Positions 36,655-48,446 are shown, counted from the first letter of the stretch. The stretch: 64,000 nucleotides of DNA from Liopterus haemorrhoidalis (GCA_963971575.1 OZ020611.1:55027381-55091380); one strand, 5' to 3'. A program made the numbers and translations. The notes: a model not told the origin generated them from the sequence alone.

Positions 36655-37408
36655 AAAATATGCGATATCATCCGAAAATATAATCTGATCAAAAATTCCT
36701 GTTGTACTATTTTAGTTTATATCAGTGTGCATTATCTAGCTTCATTAGACTTTTAAATTGGACTCTTACAGATTGTGGGACAATTTAGATTGTCAGACAA
36801 AAATCGTGTTAAAATAAAGAACTTTTTAAAAATCAGTTTTATTTTTCATAATCTACGTATTAAGAGTTTTTTTTGATAGCAGACAATACATTTAAAAATA
36901 CATATATAAATTTTTTCAACGGTACAAAAAAATATATATTTTTCTAAAAACTAATCTGTTCAAAAATTCAATAACTTTCGAAATAAATATCAAGTCAAAA
37001 ATTCCTGTGGCACTATTCCGGTTCACATTAATGTGCATTACTGAGAATTTTTTCAGGTTTTTAGATTAACAGGGTAGTAGTTATTGGGGCTCTTAGTTAT
37101 AAGGTATGGGACAAGTGTTTTTTAGCATATTTTTGGCTAAAATCATGTTAAAATAAAGGAATTTTAAAAAACTACTATTCGTACCTTAATCTACGTCTTA
37201 AGAGATTTCCTTTGATACTATTAAATTTTAAAAAATAATTATTTTTTTCAAAGACCCATAAATTTAGATTTTTTTCGAAATATTAATCTTATCAAAAATT
37301 CCTATCATACCCATGTCTCGCCACAATTTCTACCGTCCAGAAAGAGAGACAGACACATGAGTGACGAAATAAGGATTTTTTTATTGTATCTACAAAACCC
37401 TAAAAAAT
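36655..37408 (+). repeat. Dispersed repeat A, copy 2
   Basis: Holds the AATCTGATCAAAAATTCCTG module twice in diverged form and ends ACAAAACCCTAAAAAATGG. Frames are shut. Confidence 0.65.
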
Positions 37409-37486
37409 GGTTTATATATAATTTTTTTGATTTTTGTTAAAAACAGATATTCTTTATGATTTTTGTTCAAAACAGATACTTTTAAA

Positions 37487-38386
37487 CAGCCGTAGTAATG
37501 TTTTTGGCGCCCTTGGCAAATAAAGTAAATTGATAAAATTTACCTACTCAAATCCAAGTGTTGAGCAAAAAATTGATGTGAAGTGTGAATATTCACACAT
37601 TTCAGGGTTTCGCAGGTATATAATAAGTGAGTGTGTAGGACAAATTTTACTTTGTAGTAATCACGGCAAAATGAACGATATTTTTAAAATAATTTATCGT
37701 CTGTTAATCATATTATAAGACTGGTTATTAAATTTACGCTCATAAAAATTAAATACAATATTTGTCAAAATATAACTAGAATTTTGACAAAATAATTTCA
37801 ACGTAATAAAAATGCAAAAAAAAAACAGAAAAAATAAAATTCACTCCGTACTCGAAACCCTTCGCTTTCCAGTTTAAGAGTGCTCTAACGCATGTAGCCA
37901 TCGCACGCCATGCATGTGAGTGTCTTACATTGGTATAACTTTTGTACTTTGTGAACCAAAAACCACAAAAAATGCGTTATTTTCCAAAAACATAATCTGA
38001 TCAAAAATTCCTGTTGTACTATTTCGGTTCACACCAATATACATTACTTAGAATTTTTTTAGATTTTTAGTTTAAACCATCTGGGCTACAGGGTGTGGGA
38101 CAAAATTTTTTTTGCACATTTTTGGCAAAAATCGCATCAAAATAATTTATTTTGCAAAAATAAAAATTTGATCGTTAATCCACGTACTAAGGGCTTTCAT
38201 TTGATACCCTACTCAGAATTTAAAAAAAATATTTTTGTTTTCGATGAGCACATATTTGTTTATATTTTTAGGGGGGTATGTTTTTTAGATGTTTTAGTAT
38301 TTTTCCTATGTGCGGGTCAAAGAGTTGTATAAGCATGCCAAATTTCAACTCTCTAGGTTTAGCCGTTTGGCTACAATTTTTACCGA

Positions 38387-38436
<50 letters not shown>

Positions 38437-38639
38437 GACAAAATGACGGTATAAGGGTTTTTTGGTCATACCTACAAAACCCTAAAAAAGGTCCACACTT
38501 CCCAAATCCAAGTGTTAGGCAAAAAAAAAAAAAAAAATCACCTGCCACTGCTTTTAATGACCAAATATGCACAATGGCGCCCTTGTCAAACCTCGCACCC
38601 CTCGAAAAGCCCCGATGCCAACCCGTTGCTACGGCTTTG
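37487..38639. mobile_element. hAT MITE (CAGCCGTAGTAA) split by repeat A
   Basis: Left end CAGCCGTAGTAATG, right end GTTGCTACGGCTTTG; flanks CTTTTAAA and CTCTCAAA match at 6 of 8. Left part (to about 37570) and right part (from about 38487) both show TTGGCGCCCTTG-like and cassette sequence; repeat A fills the middle. Confidence 0.6.
37575..38487 (+). repeat. Dispersed repeat A, copy 3, with (CAGA)12
   Basis: Starts with CACACATTTCAGGGTTTCGC, holds GTATAAGCATGCCAAATTTC, a 48-bp CAGA tract (38391-38438) and ends ACCTACAAAACCCTAAAAAA. The 197-codon frame that crosses the tract is an artefact. Confidence 0.7.
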
Positions 38640-38937
38640 CTCTCAAAATATTTAATAAAATATCTACCGTTGCATTTAAAATATTGCATCACCCCCTCCT
38701 CCCCAGTCACACAAACAAGGTACAGTTACCTTATTTGTTCCATTTTAGTAGAGTATAAAAGTAGTAGCCCAAAAAGGCCCATAATACCCAAGAACAAAAA
38801 AAAAAGTCTTTTATACTTTCCGATGGGGTTGTACCCCATCGGCAGTTCCACACTGTATATGGAAAATCTACTGTTTATTGGTGGCATATTTAATTCTGGG
38901 TAAGTCTTCCCAAGCCTTTTTAGCCAAAAGATGGATA

Positions 38938-39134
38938 CAGGCGCGCACCCAGGATTTATTCTTTGGAGGGGGGCTCAGAGGTAAAACATTAGTTTTTTCT
39001 TTAAAAATTCGAAAGAGAGCGAGCCGCAAATGGCCCTTTGGCCTGTTTTCGTCTTTGAAAGATGGTAGATGTTCATGTAAAAACAGTCAAATTGAGCAAA
39101 AAAAAACTTTTTAGTGCTTCTTTATGCGCGCTTA
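38938..39134. mobile_element. hAT MITE, CAGGTGTGCACCC family, copy 2
   Basis: Ends CAGGCGCGCACCCAGGATTT and TGCGCGCTTA with exact duplication GATGGATA (38930-38937, 39135-39142). Confidence 0.85.
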
Positions 39135-39142
39135 GATGGATA

Positions 39143-39890
39143 CATTGTTTTTATATTTTTTTCCCGTTACACTGACTTGAATATCTTTAAATTGTGTACC
39201 TTGTGCTTTTAGTCACATTTTCATCAAGATAGCAATATTCTTATAAGTATAAATAATAAACCTCCAGTGTTCAAGGTCAGGTGAAGAACACGGTATTAAG
39301 TTTATTTGAATGTTAACACGGCTTGTTCGAACTTAACCGCGTAATTTCGTCCAATGAGGTTTGAAGTGTACGTCCTAAGGTGAGTCTCTAAGTCACCTGT
39401 ACGCTGGTAGCTGGTTGTTGGTAGCTGCTTGAATCTGACCCCGATACTCAGTTCTACGTGGAAACGGTGATCAAGTCGTCTTAACAGTGTTCATCTGTAA
39501 TTGCTATTAGTTCTATATAATTATAAACTGTTAAAGAAAAATACGTTTCTTTAATGTCTTATGATAGATTAAAAAGTTATTTAAAAGTAAAAATTTAAAA
39601 TTGATTTTGCTTACATTAATTAAACACTAGATAAAGATTTCACATCAGGTCAAATAATTTATTGCCCTAAATTTTTTTATACTTATCAATATAACAAATT
39701 AGGGTCGAATTTAAATAGAATTACATGTTGCACAATGAATGACACTCCAAAATTTCGATTACGTCTGGCCGTAGATAATAGAATTTTATTTAACAACCAT
39801 ATATCTTATGTAAACTATATTTCACAAGGATGAACCACCCGAGCCGTAGGAGAGGTTTGTAATCATCCGAGTGATACATAGCCATTATAC
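39143..39890. other. No gene; hairpin repeat at 39815-39880
   Basis: GAGCCGTAGGAGAGG ... AATCATCCGAGTG matches 26752-26790. The rest is unassigned. Confidence 0.4.
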
Positions 39891-39897
39891 GAGGTGT

Positions 39898-40645
39898 GTA
39901 AATTAAATAACAGGACTGGCAACATAGCGTTTGATCTGGCAACATATGCGATGCAAGACTTGGAGGGGCGGCAGGTGAACATGCGATACGCCTTCAGTAC
40001 GAGTTTGAACTCGCTAGAGTTATTTTGTTGCCCGTAGCGATTTTTTTCGTGAAACAGTTTTTTCTAGTGCGTTCTAAAAATGAGTGACATTCATTTCGAG
40101 CAAAGGTGTACTATCAGGTTTTGCTTCAGACTTGGGCACAGTGCAACAGAAACTTCAGCAGGCCTACGGAGAAACTCTTTTTTCAAAGACTCAGGTTTTT
40201 TGTTGGCTTAAGGCATTTTCAGAAGGAAGAGAGTTGATTGAAGATCAACCACGCAGCGGAAGGTCTTCATCTTCAAGAGCCGATGAAAATGTCGACAGAA
40301 TCCTGGGTCTTGTGCGTTCAGATCGTCGGTTGACAGTCATAATGATAGAAGAAGAGTTGAATTTGACTCACACTACCATTCTCAAAATTCAGATTTTGAC
40401 CAATGGATTGGGGATGAATGAATGAATTTTTGGCAAGTAAAAACATTACTGTGGCTCCTCAGCCTCCTTATTCGCTTGACTTGAGTCCTTGTGACTTTTT
40501 CTCTTCCCAAAATCATCTCAAGGGACGTCATTTTGGGACACTCGAAAATATTTAAACGTCCGTAACCGACCAACTGAAAGCTATTCTGGTATCCGAGTTC
40601 CAGCACTGCTATGAGCACTACTATGAGTATCCCAAAAAACCTTCT
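39898..40645 (+). mobile_element. mariner element, internally deleted, right end lost
   Basis: Starts at a TA with TACGAGGTGTGT, a mariner-type end. Carries the first and last parts of a transposase gene; its own right end cannot be seen because a LINE 3' end follows. Confidence 0.75.
40080..40640 (+). pseudogene. mariner transposase pseudogene
   Basis: ATG at 40080 opens SDIHFEQRCTIRFCFRLGHS. A frameshift follows near 40140, then KLQQAYGETLFSKTQVFCWL, FSEGRELIEDQPRSGRSS and RRLTVIMIEEELNLTHTT, which is the helix-turn-helix region. After GLGMNE the catalytic core is missing and the text resumes at ITVAPQPPYSLDLSPCDFF and HLKGRHFGTLENI. This order fits an irritans/mellifera-like mariner with an internal deletion. 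Confidence 0.85.
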
Positions 40646-40654
40646 TTAATATAT

Positions 40655-41515
40655 AATGCAGATTTTTTTATTATTTTATTTTTTTAATTAAATATTTAGG
40701 ACACATCAAAAGCATGGTTATCAGTGCCCGCCGTGTATTTGATTACAATTCTTAATATTACATTAAATGTACAGTTAGGTTTTTAAAATATATACATGTA
40801 CATAGATCAATTTATAACAATGTATAGTTTGCAAAAAAGTTTAAAAATCAATTTTAATATATCAGTTAAATGGAATCGCTGAGATTGGTCTCCTTTATTA
40901 ATTTCAGTAAATTGTTTAGTTTTTCTGGGTTGTCACTTAGCGCTTCACACAGATTGTCTGGGATCTGGTATGTTCTTCTTTCTTCCTCATATTTTGGACA
41001 TTCGGTAATGTGCTTTATTGTAATTTTTCTATTACAATTCTGGCATTTGTTTGTACTCGTCCTGTCAAAGATATGTTGGTGTGTGACGGCTAGGTCCTAT
41101 TTTCAGTTTGGAGACCATGCTCTGTTCCCTTCTGATTCTGAAGGTTCTCCATAATTTAACTGTATTTTAAATTTCTCTAAGTTTATTGATGGAGAGCCAT
41201 TCGTTTTACCAATTTTCTAGGTTCCTCTCTGTTAACATATTTTTCAAATCATAGTCCATCATTATGAGAGCACGATCTGGTTGTTCTAATGTAGTGGCTT
41301 TTTTCGATTTTCTGTCAGCCATTTCATTCCCTAGGATGCCACTATGTGAAGGCACCCAGACTAGGTGTATGCTGTTGTTTTGCTCATGGTACAGGCGATG
41401 TACAAGCTCCTGGACACGAAGTATGAGATTGTGCTTAGCATATAGTTTGTATATATCTTGCATAGCACTTAGAGAATCGGTACATACTATAAATGAATTA
41501 TTTTGTCTGCCCTAG
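40655..41515 (-). pseudogene. I/jockey-like LINE: RNase H, CCHC knuckle and 3' end
   Basis: Minus strand from 41515: SFIVCTDSLSAMQDIYKLYA, then IHLVWVPSHSGILGNEMADR (RNase H). A nonsense codon follows at W-stop-NEW (41206), a second stop after KLREI and a 1-nt frameshift near 41095. Then comes an open run with CQNCNRKITIKHITEC (zinc knuckle) to the stop at 40866. An A-rich tail lies at 40675-40655. Known: RNase H is typical of I-clade and some jockey LINEs. Confidence 0.85.
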
Positions 41516-42285
41516 ATTTGAAACCGTGACATTTAGTATGCAAAGTTCATCTACGTTACCCAAAGTAACAAGTTTCATTTGATTATTTCATTCAGATTTA
41601 AAACGAAGTGAATATTGTCCAGATGTTAAAGTGACCGCTAAATTTGACTAAAAAATGTTATAAATATAAAGTAAATTAAATATTTACTCTATTTTTCTAA
41701 ATATTTATTTTGATACTTTGAATGTTTTCTATTCTTTTTATTTCTAAGGAAGTTTTTACATAAATATTTTCAAACTATTGAGAGACAAGTTTATATTTGA
41801 ACATTCTACGTTACATATTTAAGTCATGTGATTACCAAGTGTATATTTTTTAGTTAGTAGTGTATATTTGTATAAGTTACAATATTACAATAAGTAATCT
41901 GGTGACTTTTAATATGGGAATGCGGAAAATTTGGATGGATCCGGGTCCTAAAATTGTCCGGGCATTCAGTACATGTATTCTTGTCAAAAATATATTATAA
42001 TTACGTTTTTTATTTGGGTTTTCCATTAAAAATAAACAAACTATATTTGTTATAAGATTTATCGAGTAATTCTTTAAGGATATCGTCATTCTTGTCACGT
42101 CGTTTAAACATTCTTGATATGTGTGGTACGACAATAGCTCTTAGTCGAGGGTTGAGGCGAAAAAATGTTAAGGGGTCGGAATATATTATAGAATACTAAC
42201 TTTTAATATTTTTGACAATTATTTAAGAATTTTAAAATTCTTATTTTTTCTGCTCTTACTTTTATTTAGTTTCACAGTTTCATTG
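41516..42285. other. No feature recognised
   Basis: AT-rich, no supported gene. Confidence 0.45.
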
Positions 42286-42293
42286 TTTTATAC

Positions 42294-42621
42294 CAGCGGT
42301 GGGCAAACTTTTTTTGAAAAGGGCCCGTTTGCGCAAACAGTATGACTAAAAGGGCCGCACTATTTTTACCGACCTTTTTTTACGTTATCACTTGGATTTT
42401 AAAAGTGAAGACATTTTTAAGGTATTCACTTGGATTTTAAAAAGTGAGGTGCTTTTTTTTAGGACATCACTTGTATTATATAGTGTTTATTAGGGCCAAA
42501 TCTTGCCCAGGGCCCAAAAAAATTCACTTTTACCAATACTAATATAATAATTCATGGAGGGATCACTATGAAACATTATAAACTCATATGCGGCTCGCGA
42601 GCCACGGTTTTCACACCGCTG
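42294..42621. mobile_element. hAT MITE, Buster-type end CAGCGGTGGGCAAAC, with cassette
   Basis: Ends CAGCGGTGGGCAAAC and GGTTTTCACACCGCTG with exact duplication TTTTATAC (42286-42293, 42622-42629). Three tandem cassette units in reverse sense (42375-42480), for example ATCACTTGGATTTTAAAAGT. Confidence 0.85.
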
Positions 42622-42784
42622 TTTTATACCAATACTACGAATCAAAGGATGTTGAGCTAAAATCGAGATATTTATCCTGAAGCGAACTAAAACTTTCTGA
42701 TTTGAAAGCCTATTAACCAACGCCCTTCAAAATGTGCTGCGATTTGCATATATGTACATAATATTTAATTAAACACATTAGAAC

Positions 42785-42925
42785 TTATTTACTAAAGCTC
42801 AGAGGCAGACCAATAAGAATGTGGAAAGATAGAATTCAATGAGCGGCAGCAAGAAAAAGGATGAAATAGGAAGAAACAAGGGCTGACAAAAGATAGAATG
42901 AACTGGCAAGAAATATTAAGAAGGA
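42785..42925 (+). pseudogene. LINE C-terminal fragment (RTE-like)
   Basis: KLRGRPIRMWKDRIQ, stop, AAARKRMK, stop, EETRADKR: the GRPxxxWxDxI motif and what follows it, with stops. Confidence 0.6.
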
Positions 42926-43189
42926 CACAGCAAGATTAATACTCAAACACAAACAGATTGACGTAAGAAAATGGTAAAAAGGCTTTATGATTAGGAAAGT
43001 AACAATATATTTGCTGATTGATAGGTATGATATTTTTGACATATTTCTTTGGCACTAATAATTAGTAAATAAAATCCCTATTTTAATTTTTTTTTAATAT
43101 TTATTACGATGCTACAAACCAGAGGGGTGAGAATATATTTAGGACATCAGTTAGATAGCCTGCCATTGCTAAACGGTTAAAAACTACTG

Positions 43190-43740
43190 TAGTAGAATTA
43201 GGGAGGTCACCTCTCAGGGTTTTACCCGGAGTCACAAGGTTTCAACACCGTATCTCCGGGCTCCGGGTTTGATTATAGTTTCCCCGGGCTACGTTGTGCT
43301 CATTATTTTATTTGAATTTTTTTTTTTTTCATTGGGTTTAAGTTCCCATTTTAATTTTTTCCTCAACAGCTAGTTTGAGGTCGTTTTATTATTTTTTTTA
43401 CTCATTAACTAGTTTGAGCTCTTTTTTTTTTCTCGTTAGCTGGTTTAATAATTTGAGTTCCTATTTATTTCTTTTTTTTTGTTTTTTGTTCTTTTTTCTT
43501 TTTCCCTAGTTTAGCTTCATTATTTTTATTATTTTTAGCTATATACCAGCTAGTTTGAGTTCGTTTTTTGCTCATCAGCATGTTTAACTTTTGTTTTTTT
43601 TTTCTTTTTTTTTCAATATCTGGTTTGAGCTAATTTTTTTTTTATTCATCAAATTGTTTGAGTTCCTTTTTTTGCTCATCAACTTGTTTAAGTTTCTTTT
43701 TTTCTTGCTCATCATCTCTTTCCAGTTTCCTTTTTGAACA
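43190..43740. repeat. Poly-T-spaced degenerate array with CAACTAGTTTGAG core
   Basis: From 43310 to 43740 at least eight copies of a core like CTCATCAACTTGTTTGAGTT are separated by T runs of 8-13. The spacing is irregular (30-70 bp). Preceded by a GC-richer unit at 43190-43300 of unknown origin. Confidence 0.6.
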
Positions 43741-43802
43741 CCCCCCCCCTCTTGTCTATACCACTGAACTTAGGATTTAAATAAAGTGAAAGGTGGTAAC
43801 AC

Positions 43803-44075
43803 TAATCATCATCATAATCGGGCACGACAGCCCGAGGTGAGCCTAGGCCTCCCGTTGCTAGATTTCGTGCCCATATTTTCAATTTTATATATAGTCAGTA
43901 TTTGGTTAATTTTTTAGCGTACACAGAAAGCCTACAGTTTAATTAAAACCTGTAATTTTTATAAATATATTATATTTTACACAAATTATTTGACATAGGC
44001 AGAAACTGAACCCACGTCCATACCCTTGCTAGCAATTAACTGTAAGAATAAAGCGCTTACGGCCGGAGGCTTGCT
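43803..44075 (-). repeat. SINE-like repeat with (ATG)n tail
   Basis: On the minus strand a B-box-like GGGTTCAGTTTCTGCC is followed by AGGCCTAGGCTCACCTCGGG and a GATGATGATTAG tail. The same unit, broken by nested elements, is at 54506-55700. A tail of this kind suggests mobilisation by an RTE-like LINE. Confidence 0.5.
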
Positions 44076-44317
44076 TTAGTCACCTCACTAAGTTACATAA
44101 ATGTATGGGCGATATATATAGCAACCCCAACCAGTTTTTTAACACATCGTTACACTATCTTCATCAAATTTTTGATACAAATTTTTGATTTACCAAAACT
44201 TAGTAAACATTAATTGAAAGTAGACGCTATAAATCCGACACAGGTGGAGCTCATGTTACCAAAAGCATGTATCGGAAATTTATTAGCCATGCAAAACTTC
44301 AAAAGTGGTCAACGTGC

Positions 44318-44576
44318 GTTTATATATCAACCCATCCTACGAAGATCGTCGTAACTCAATATTTAAATTTTTTGACACGATATTCTTTTTGTGGAAAAAT
44401 ATATATTTCTCATAAAACTGTACGTTATGCTACCAATATTCTCAAAAAACCAGTTTTGTGAGATACGAATTTTTTCATGGAAAGATTATACGATATTCTA
44501 ATATTTAACTTAAACATAATTTAAAAAATGAAAATATTGAGTTACGATGATCTTCGTAGGACGAGTCGATATGCGA
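44318..44576. repeat. Inverted repeat around CCTACGAAGATCGTCGTAAC
   Basis: About 45 bp at 44322-44370 pair with 44524-44570 (GTTACGATGATCTTCGTAGG), with 150 bp between. Confidence 0.7.
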
Positions 44577-44839
44577 ATATTATCAAAACCATAATTCTGT
44601 TGTCGCCGGAGGCCATCTGTACCGGAGTCATTTCGAATTACACGACATTCCACAAATACCGAATTTGCTACTATTTTGAATTGGATCAAAACATCTGAAG
44701 CTAATGCTTCACCATAGCCAAGTAGCGAACTGGTCCAAATCATCAAGTAGTAGTAAAATTGTGAAGCTTGTTCGTCAATTAGTAAGACAACATGCATAAA
44801 CTAGCGTCCGTAAAAGGTCATCGCAATGACACAGGTATA

Positions 44840-45060
44840 GGTTAACGCTGCACCAAATTCTTGGAAAAGATTTGCAAGCAGGCTTACAAGGTACAAGTTA
44901 TCGAGAATTAAACGATTTCGTTTATATTTCAAGGGTGAATTTCATGAGATAAATGATGGAGAAGTTTGAAAATTTCGACATTTTCTTCAGTAATGAAACT
45001 CCATTTTTGGGGAGAGGCCAATCCTAAAAGAAAGCATGGATGTCCACCGCACTGTCCATA
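44840..45060 (+). pseudogene. Possible Tc1/mariner-group transposase remnant
   Basis: RLTLHQILGKDLQAGLQGTS, then NFDIFFSNETPFWGEANPKR. The pattern L.KDL ... F..FSDE..FW resembles the first catalytic Asp of IS630-group transposases, with Asp replaced by Asn. Weak. Confidence 0.4.
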
Positions 45061-46078
45061 AGTAACTACATGTGTAGTAATATCATTTAAAAGCATTATC
45101 GGACCATATTTTTTTTTTATACTTAAAAACGATTACCTTCTCTAGGAGCAACTAAATTCTTGGGAATTCGACTTGTACATAAGCACTGTGGAACTGCAGC
45201 AGCCCAAAAAAAAATTACAAACAAAAATATTTTATGTTTTATATAATTTATTGTTTTTGTTTGATAAAAATTTAAACACAAATTTCATAAGCGTTATATA
45301 AATACAGTATGGTTAAGGCCAGACTAAACCACAAATGTGAAAACCACAAATGTCAAACCTGCGAATGTCAAGGGTCACCTGTATTTATTATTGCATGTCT
45401 ACAAAGCTGAGTCCACATTAGAGAACCGATCCTATAATGTAGCGTGTAAGGTAACACGCTGTGTAACATTTCTGTCTAGTTTTAATGGGATTACGTGCAT
45501 AAGTCAAGTGGTTCACAAAGTACTGGACCTGATCTGTTCTGTGCCGATTTTTACACATAAGAGTTCATAGGATTTTCCAAAAAATCTGTAACATGAGCTC
45601 TGTTATTTTTGATTATAGGCTACCCAAACCGTACAAATTTTTCTAAAATGTTATTTACCCTGCAGATTTATATGCAAAGCTGGTGCATTAATCTTGAGTG
45701 TTCCTCTATCTGCTAACAGTAGCTATTTTTTTCCGGAATTACCACTTCCTCAGGACGCCCAGGATGTGGATCATCTTTTAATTCAAAATCACCATGTTGA
45801 TAATTTTTATACTAACGACTATTAAGCAATAGTCGTTAAAAATGGATGATCATCATGTAATATACCAAACATTTTTTTATAGCACTCTTTGGTTGCTAAA
45901 CTACTTTTAAAATTATAAAAAATTATGTTCCGATAATCTCGTCGCGACAGATTTTTTCAATTTTATTTAACAAAATCTCAATATAGACTGAAGATAAAAA
46001 AATAAAATCGTGGCTGTGTTTAGATGGACGACTCATATTTAAATTGGTATAAACTCGATATGGTTCTATAGGCTATTT
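45061..46078. other. No feature recognised
   Basis: AT-rich, no supported gene. Confidence 0.4.
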
Positions 46079-46480
46079 CAAACGTTTAGGCGTAAATTTT
46101 GAAATCTAGTAATTTTTATCTATTAATTCGGACTTTTGGTCATTTTGTTTAAGGTTTGTAAATCATACTCACATTGCAAATTCTAGATTAAATTGATTGT
46201 CATTATAAAATGGCCTTTTCATTGCATTTTATTTATTTATTTATTTATTTTTTTCTTAATAAAAATTTCTCATTTATTTATTTTTTTGTCTTCAAAATAT
46301 GAAAAAATGTATTAAAATTTTTGGCATATGTCATTCGTTTCCATGGTTTCACTATTGGAGTTTTAAATTTTCACAAACCAAACCTGAAACATGAAATAAC
46401 CCAAGCAAGGTCCCATTTCGTGACAACCTAAAAGAACGAAATTTCCATTTAGTTCCGCCTAATCGTTTGGAATAGCATAT
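46079..46480. mobile_element. TA-MITE-1, copy at 46 kb
   Basis: Ends GGCTATTTCAAACGTTTAGG and CCGCCTAATCGTTTGGAATAG are inverted; the body matches 29228-29634 and 50094-50656. Confidence 0.8.
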
Positions 46481-46595
46481 GTATAATGTATATACCTATG
46501 TAAAATTTTGGAATAAAAGTTTCGCTTTAACTAAGAGGCCCCTAAATGATGTTTAGCTGCAAGACTAGAAAGTCTAAATCAGGCACTGCCTAGAG

Positions 46596-46895
46596 CAGTG
46601 GTGGGCAAACCGCGGCCCTTGATAGTTTTACATGCGGCCCTCCATGAATAATTATATTAGTAAAAACGTATCTTTACTGTGGCCAATAAAAAAGCATTTT
46701 ACGCAAATTGCTCAGTGATTTTATTATACTATCGTTGATCTATTTATGAGTATTAGATTGTAGCAACTCAACGGTACTACTTTATAATAGCTGGAGCGAT
46801 TATTATTATTTTTCTTTTTTTTTTTTTAGTGCGGCCCTTTTATTTACACTAATTGCGCAAACTGGCCCTTTTCAAAAAAGGTTTGCCCACCGCTG
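46596..46895. mobile_element. hAT MITE, Buster-type end CAGTGGTGGGCAAAC
   Basis: Ends CAGTGGTGGGCAAACCG and GGTTTGCCCACCGCTG; flanks GCCTAGAG and GCTTAGAA match at 6 of 8, TA at the centre. Inner ends GCGGCCCTTGA and GTGCGGCCCTTTT. Confidence 0.8.
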
Positions 46896-46903
46896 GCTTA
46901 GAA

Positions 46904-47555
46904 GGAGGTGTAAAAATGTTTACAAGGTTCATGCACGCACCCTTTTCCTGGTAATTTTCTTTGTTTTTCCAAGGCTTTCTCTAATAAAAGAAAAGTGTGA
47001 TTTACAATCGATGTGCACAGATATCTTGAAAGTTACAATGGTAAATCAAATATGGAAAAATCAGAAAGGTAAAACAGAAATCGTATTTTCTAAATGCATT
47101 AAATTTTTCTAATAATGTTTACAACAAACCTCTTCTATAGAAAGTCTATTCTAAAAACTATTAATAAAATTTTAAATAATTATTTTTATTATATACAGTG
47201 GGCAAGGAAAGTGATATAATAAAAATTTTGGAAAATATTGTGATAAAACATCTTTTCTCCCCCTCCTCCTCTCCACAAGAGCTTAATTAAAAAATCTAAA
47301 AAAATCAAAGTAATGCACAATTACGTTAGTTAAAATAATAGTCTCAAAATTTATTTCAGATTATTCTTTCGAAAGTTAAGGAATTTTTCACATTTCAAAT
47401 AAATTATTTTCAATATTTGGAATTGAAAACAAACAGAACAGCACCACAGTATATGAAAATTATTTACATTTTATAAATAATTATAAATAATATAAAAATA
47501 AACTTGTGCTTAAAGGGTTTAATTTTAATGTGGAAAACTGCACGAATTTTTGAAT
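46904..47555. other. No gene; fragment of repeat A near 47215-47480
   Basis: TCTAAAAAAATCAAAGTAATG is an inverted, worn module of repeat A. Confidence 0.4.
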
Positions 47556-47765
47556 ATAATAAGTAGGGTTGCGACGAGTACTTCGGTATTCGCCTTCGGC
47601 ATTATTCGGTATTCGGCTTATTCGGCACTAAATTTTCTATTCGGCCAACTACAGAACAATGGAATTATTATTCGTACGGCCGAATATTTATTCGACATAT
47701 ACAAATAATAATTTAATACATAAAATTATGCAATATATCTGAATAACGAATCCTTTAATAATATA

Positions 47766-48080
47766 CTCCCTCCATTCCAAAATAAGTGTCCGATTTAGGA
47801 ATTTTACTTGTTCCAAAATAAGTGTCCAATTTCATACAAAAATATGCAAAACTAAATGTGAGGAAGCTTGTAATCGTTGCCTCCTCTATGAAGCATGGTC
47901 AATTCCATACACTTCTGGGGTGTAATGAAACAATTCATTCCATGTATTATACACGGCCGCAATGTGGACAATACTGGACGGGGACTCTTTGTGTTGTAAT
48001 GATTGAATAGCGTTAAAGAAACCCAAATCGAGGACTAATTTAAATAAATAATACTGATACATTTAATTTCATTATTTCAG
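47766..48080 (-). mobile_element. Plant-type mariner derivative, copy 2, right end lost
   Basis: Starts at TA with CTCCCTCCATTCCAAAATAAG. TTCCAAAATAAGTGTCC occurs twice within 50 bp (47775, 47811). The body has the same transposase tail as copy 1 with deletions and a frameshift. No right end. Confidence 0.75.
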
Positions 48081-48249
48081 TATTTATTTAACAAATAATT
48101 ACAAAATTAGTAGGTACAAGAAAAATATATCTATATACAGACGAGTATAAAAAATATGTAACTTATTTGTTATTTGTACAAGCGGTAAATTATGATGAAG
48201 GAAGCTTAAAAATTTCCCGTTTTTAGGCAATAATCTATTCCTCTAAACT

Positions 48250-48340
48250 TCAAATAGCATTTCCAAGTTCAGACAATAATCTTTCTGAATAGACTGTACT
48301 TGCCGAAGGTGACATAAATGTTTTTGCTAATAATGCCAAC
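48250..48340 (-). pseudogene. hAT transposase dimerisation-region remnant
   Basis: Minus strand reads LALLAKTFMSPSASTVYSER, then LLSELGNAI and a stop. hAT tails have LA...L..PAS.V.SERLFS..GNI here. Confidence 0.75.
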
Positions 48341-48446
48341 TACGAAAACGTATTATAAGGAATTTTCCACCATAGATAAGGATATGATGTTCTTTGTTTC
48401 TAATCGTAATGCCAAACAGTGAAACTAAATTCGGAATATCTTCCGA

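Noticed and set aside
38310..38903. 197-codon plus-strand frame
   Set aside because: Runs through a (CAGA)12 tract, then a hAT MITE end; no domain and no conserved start.
42490..42720. 76-codon minus-strand frame
   Set aside because: Runs over the end of a hAT MITE and its flank; no domain.
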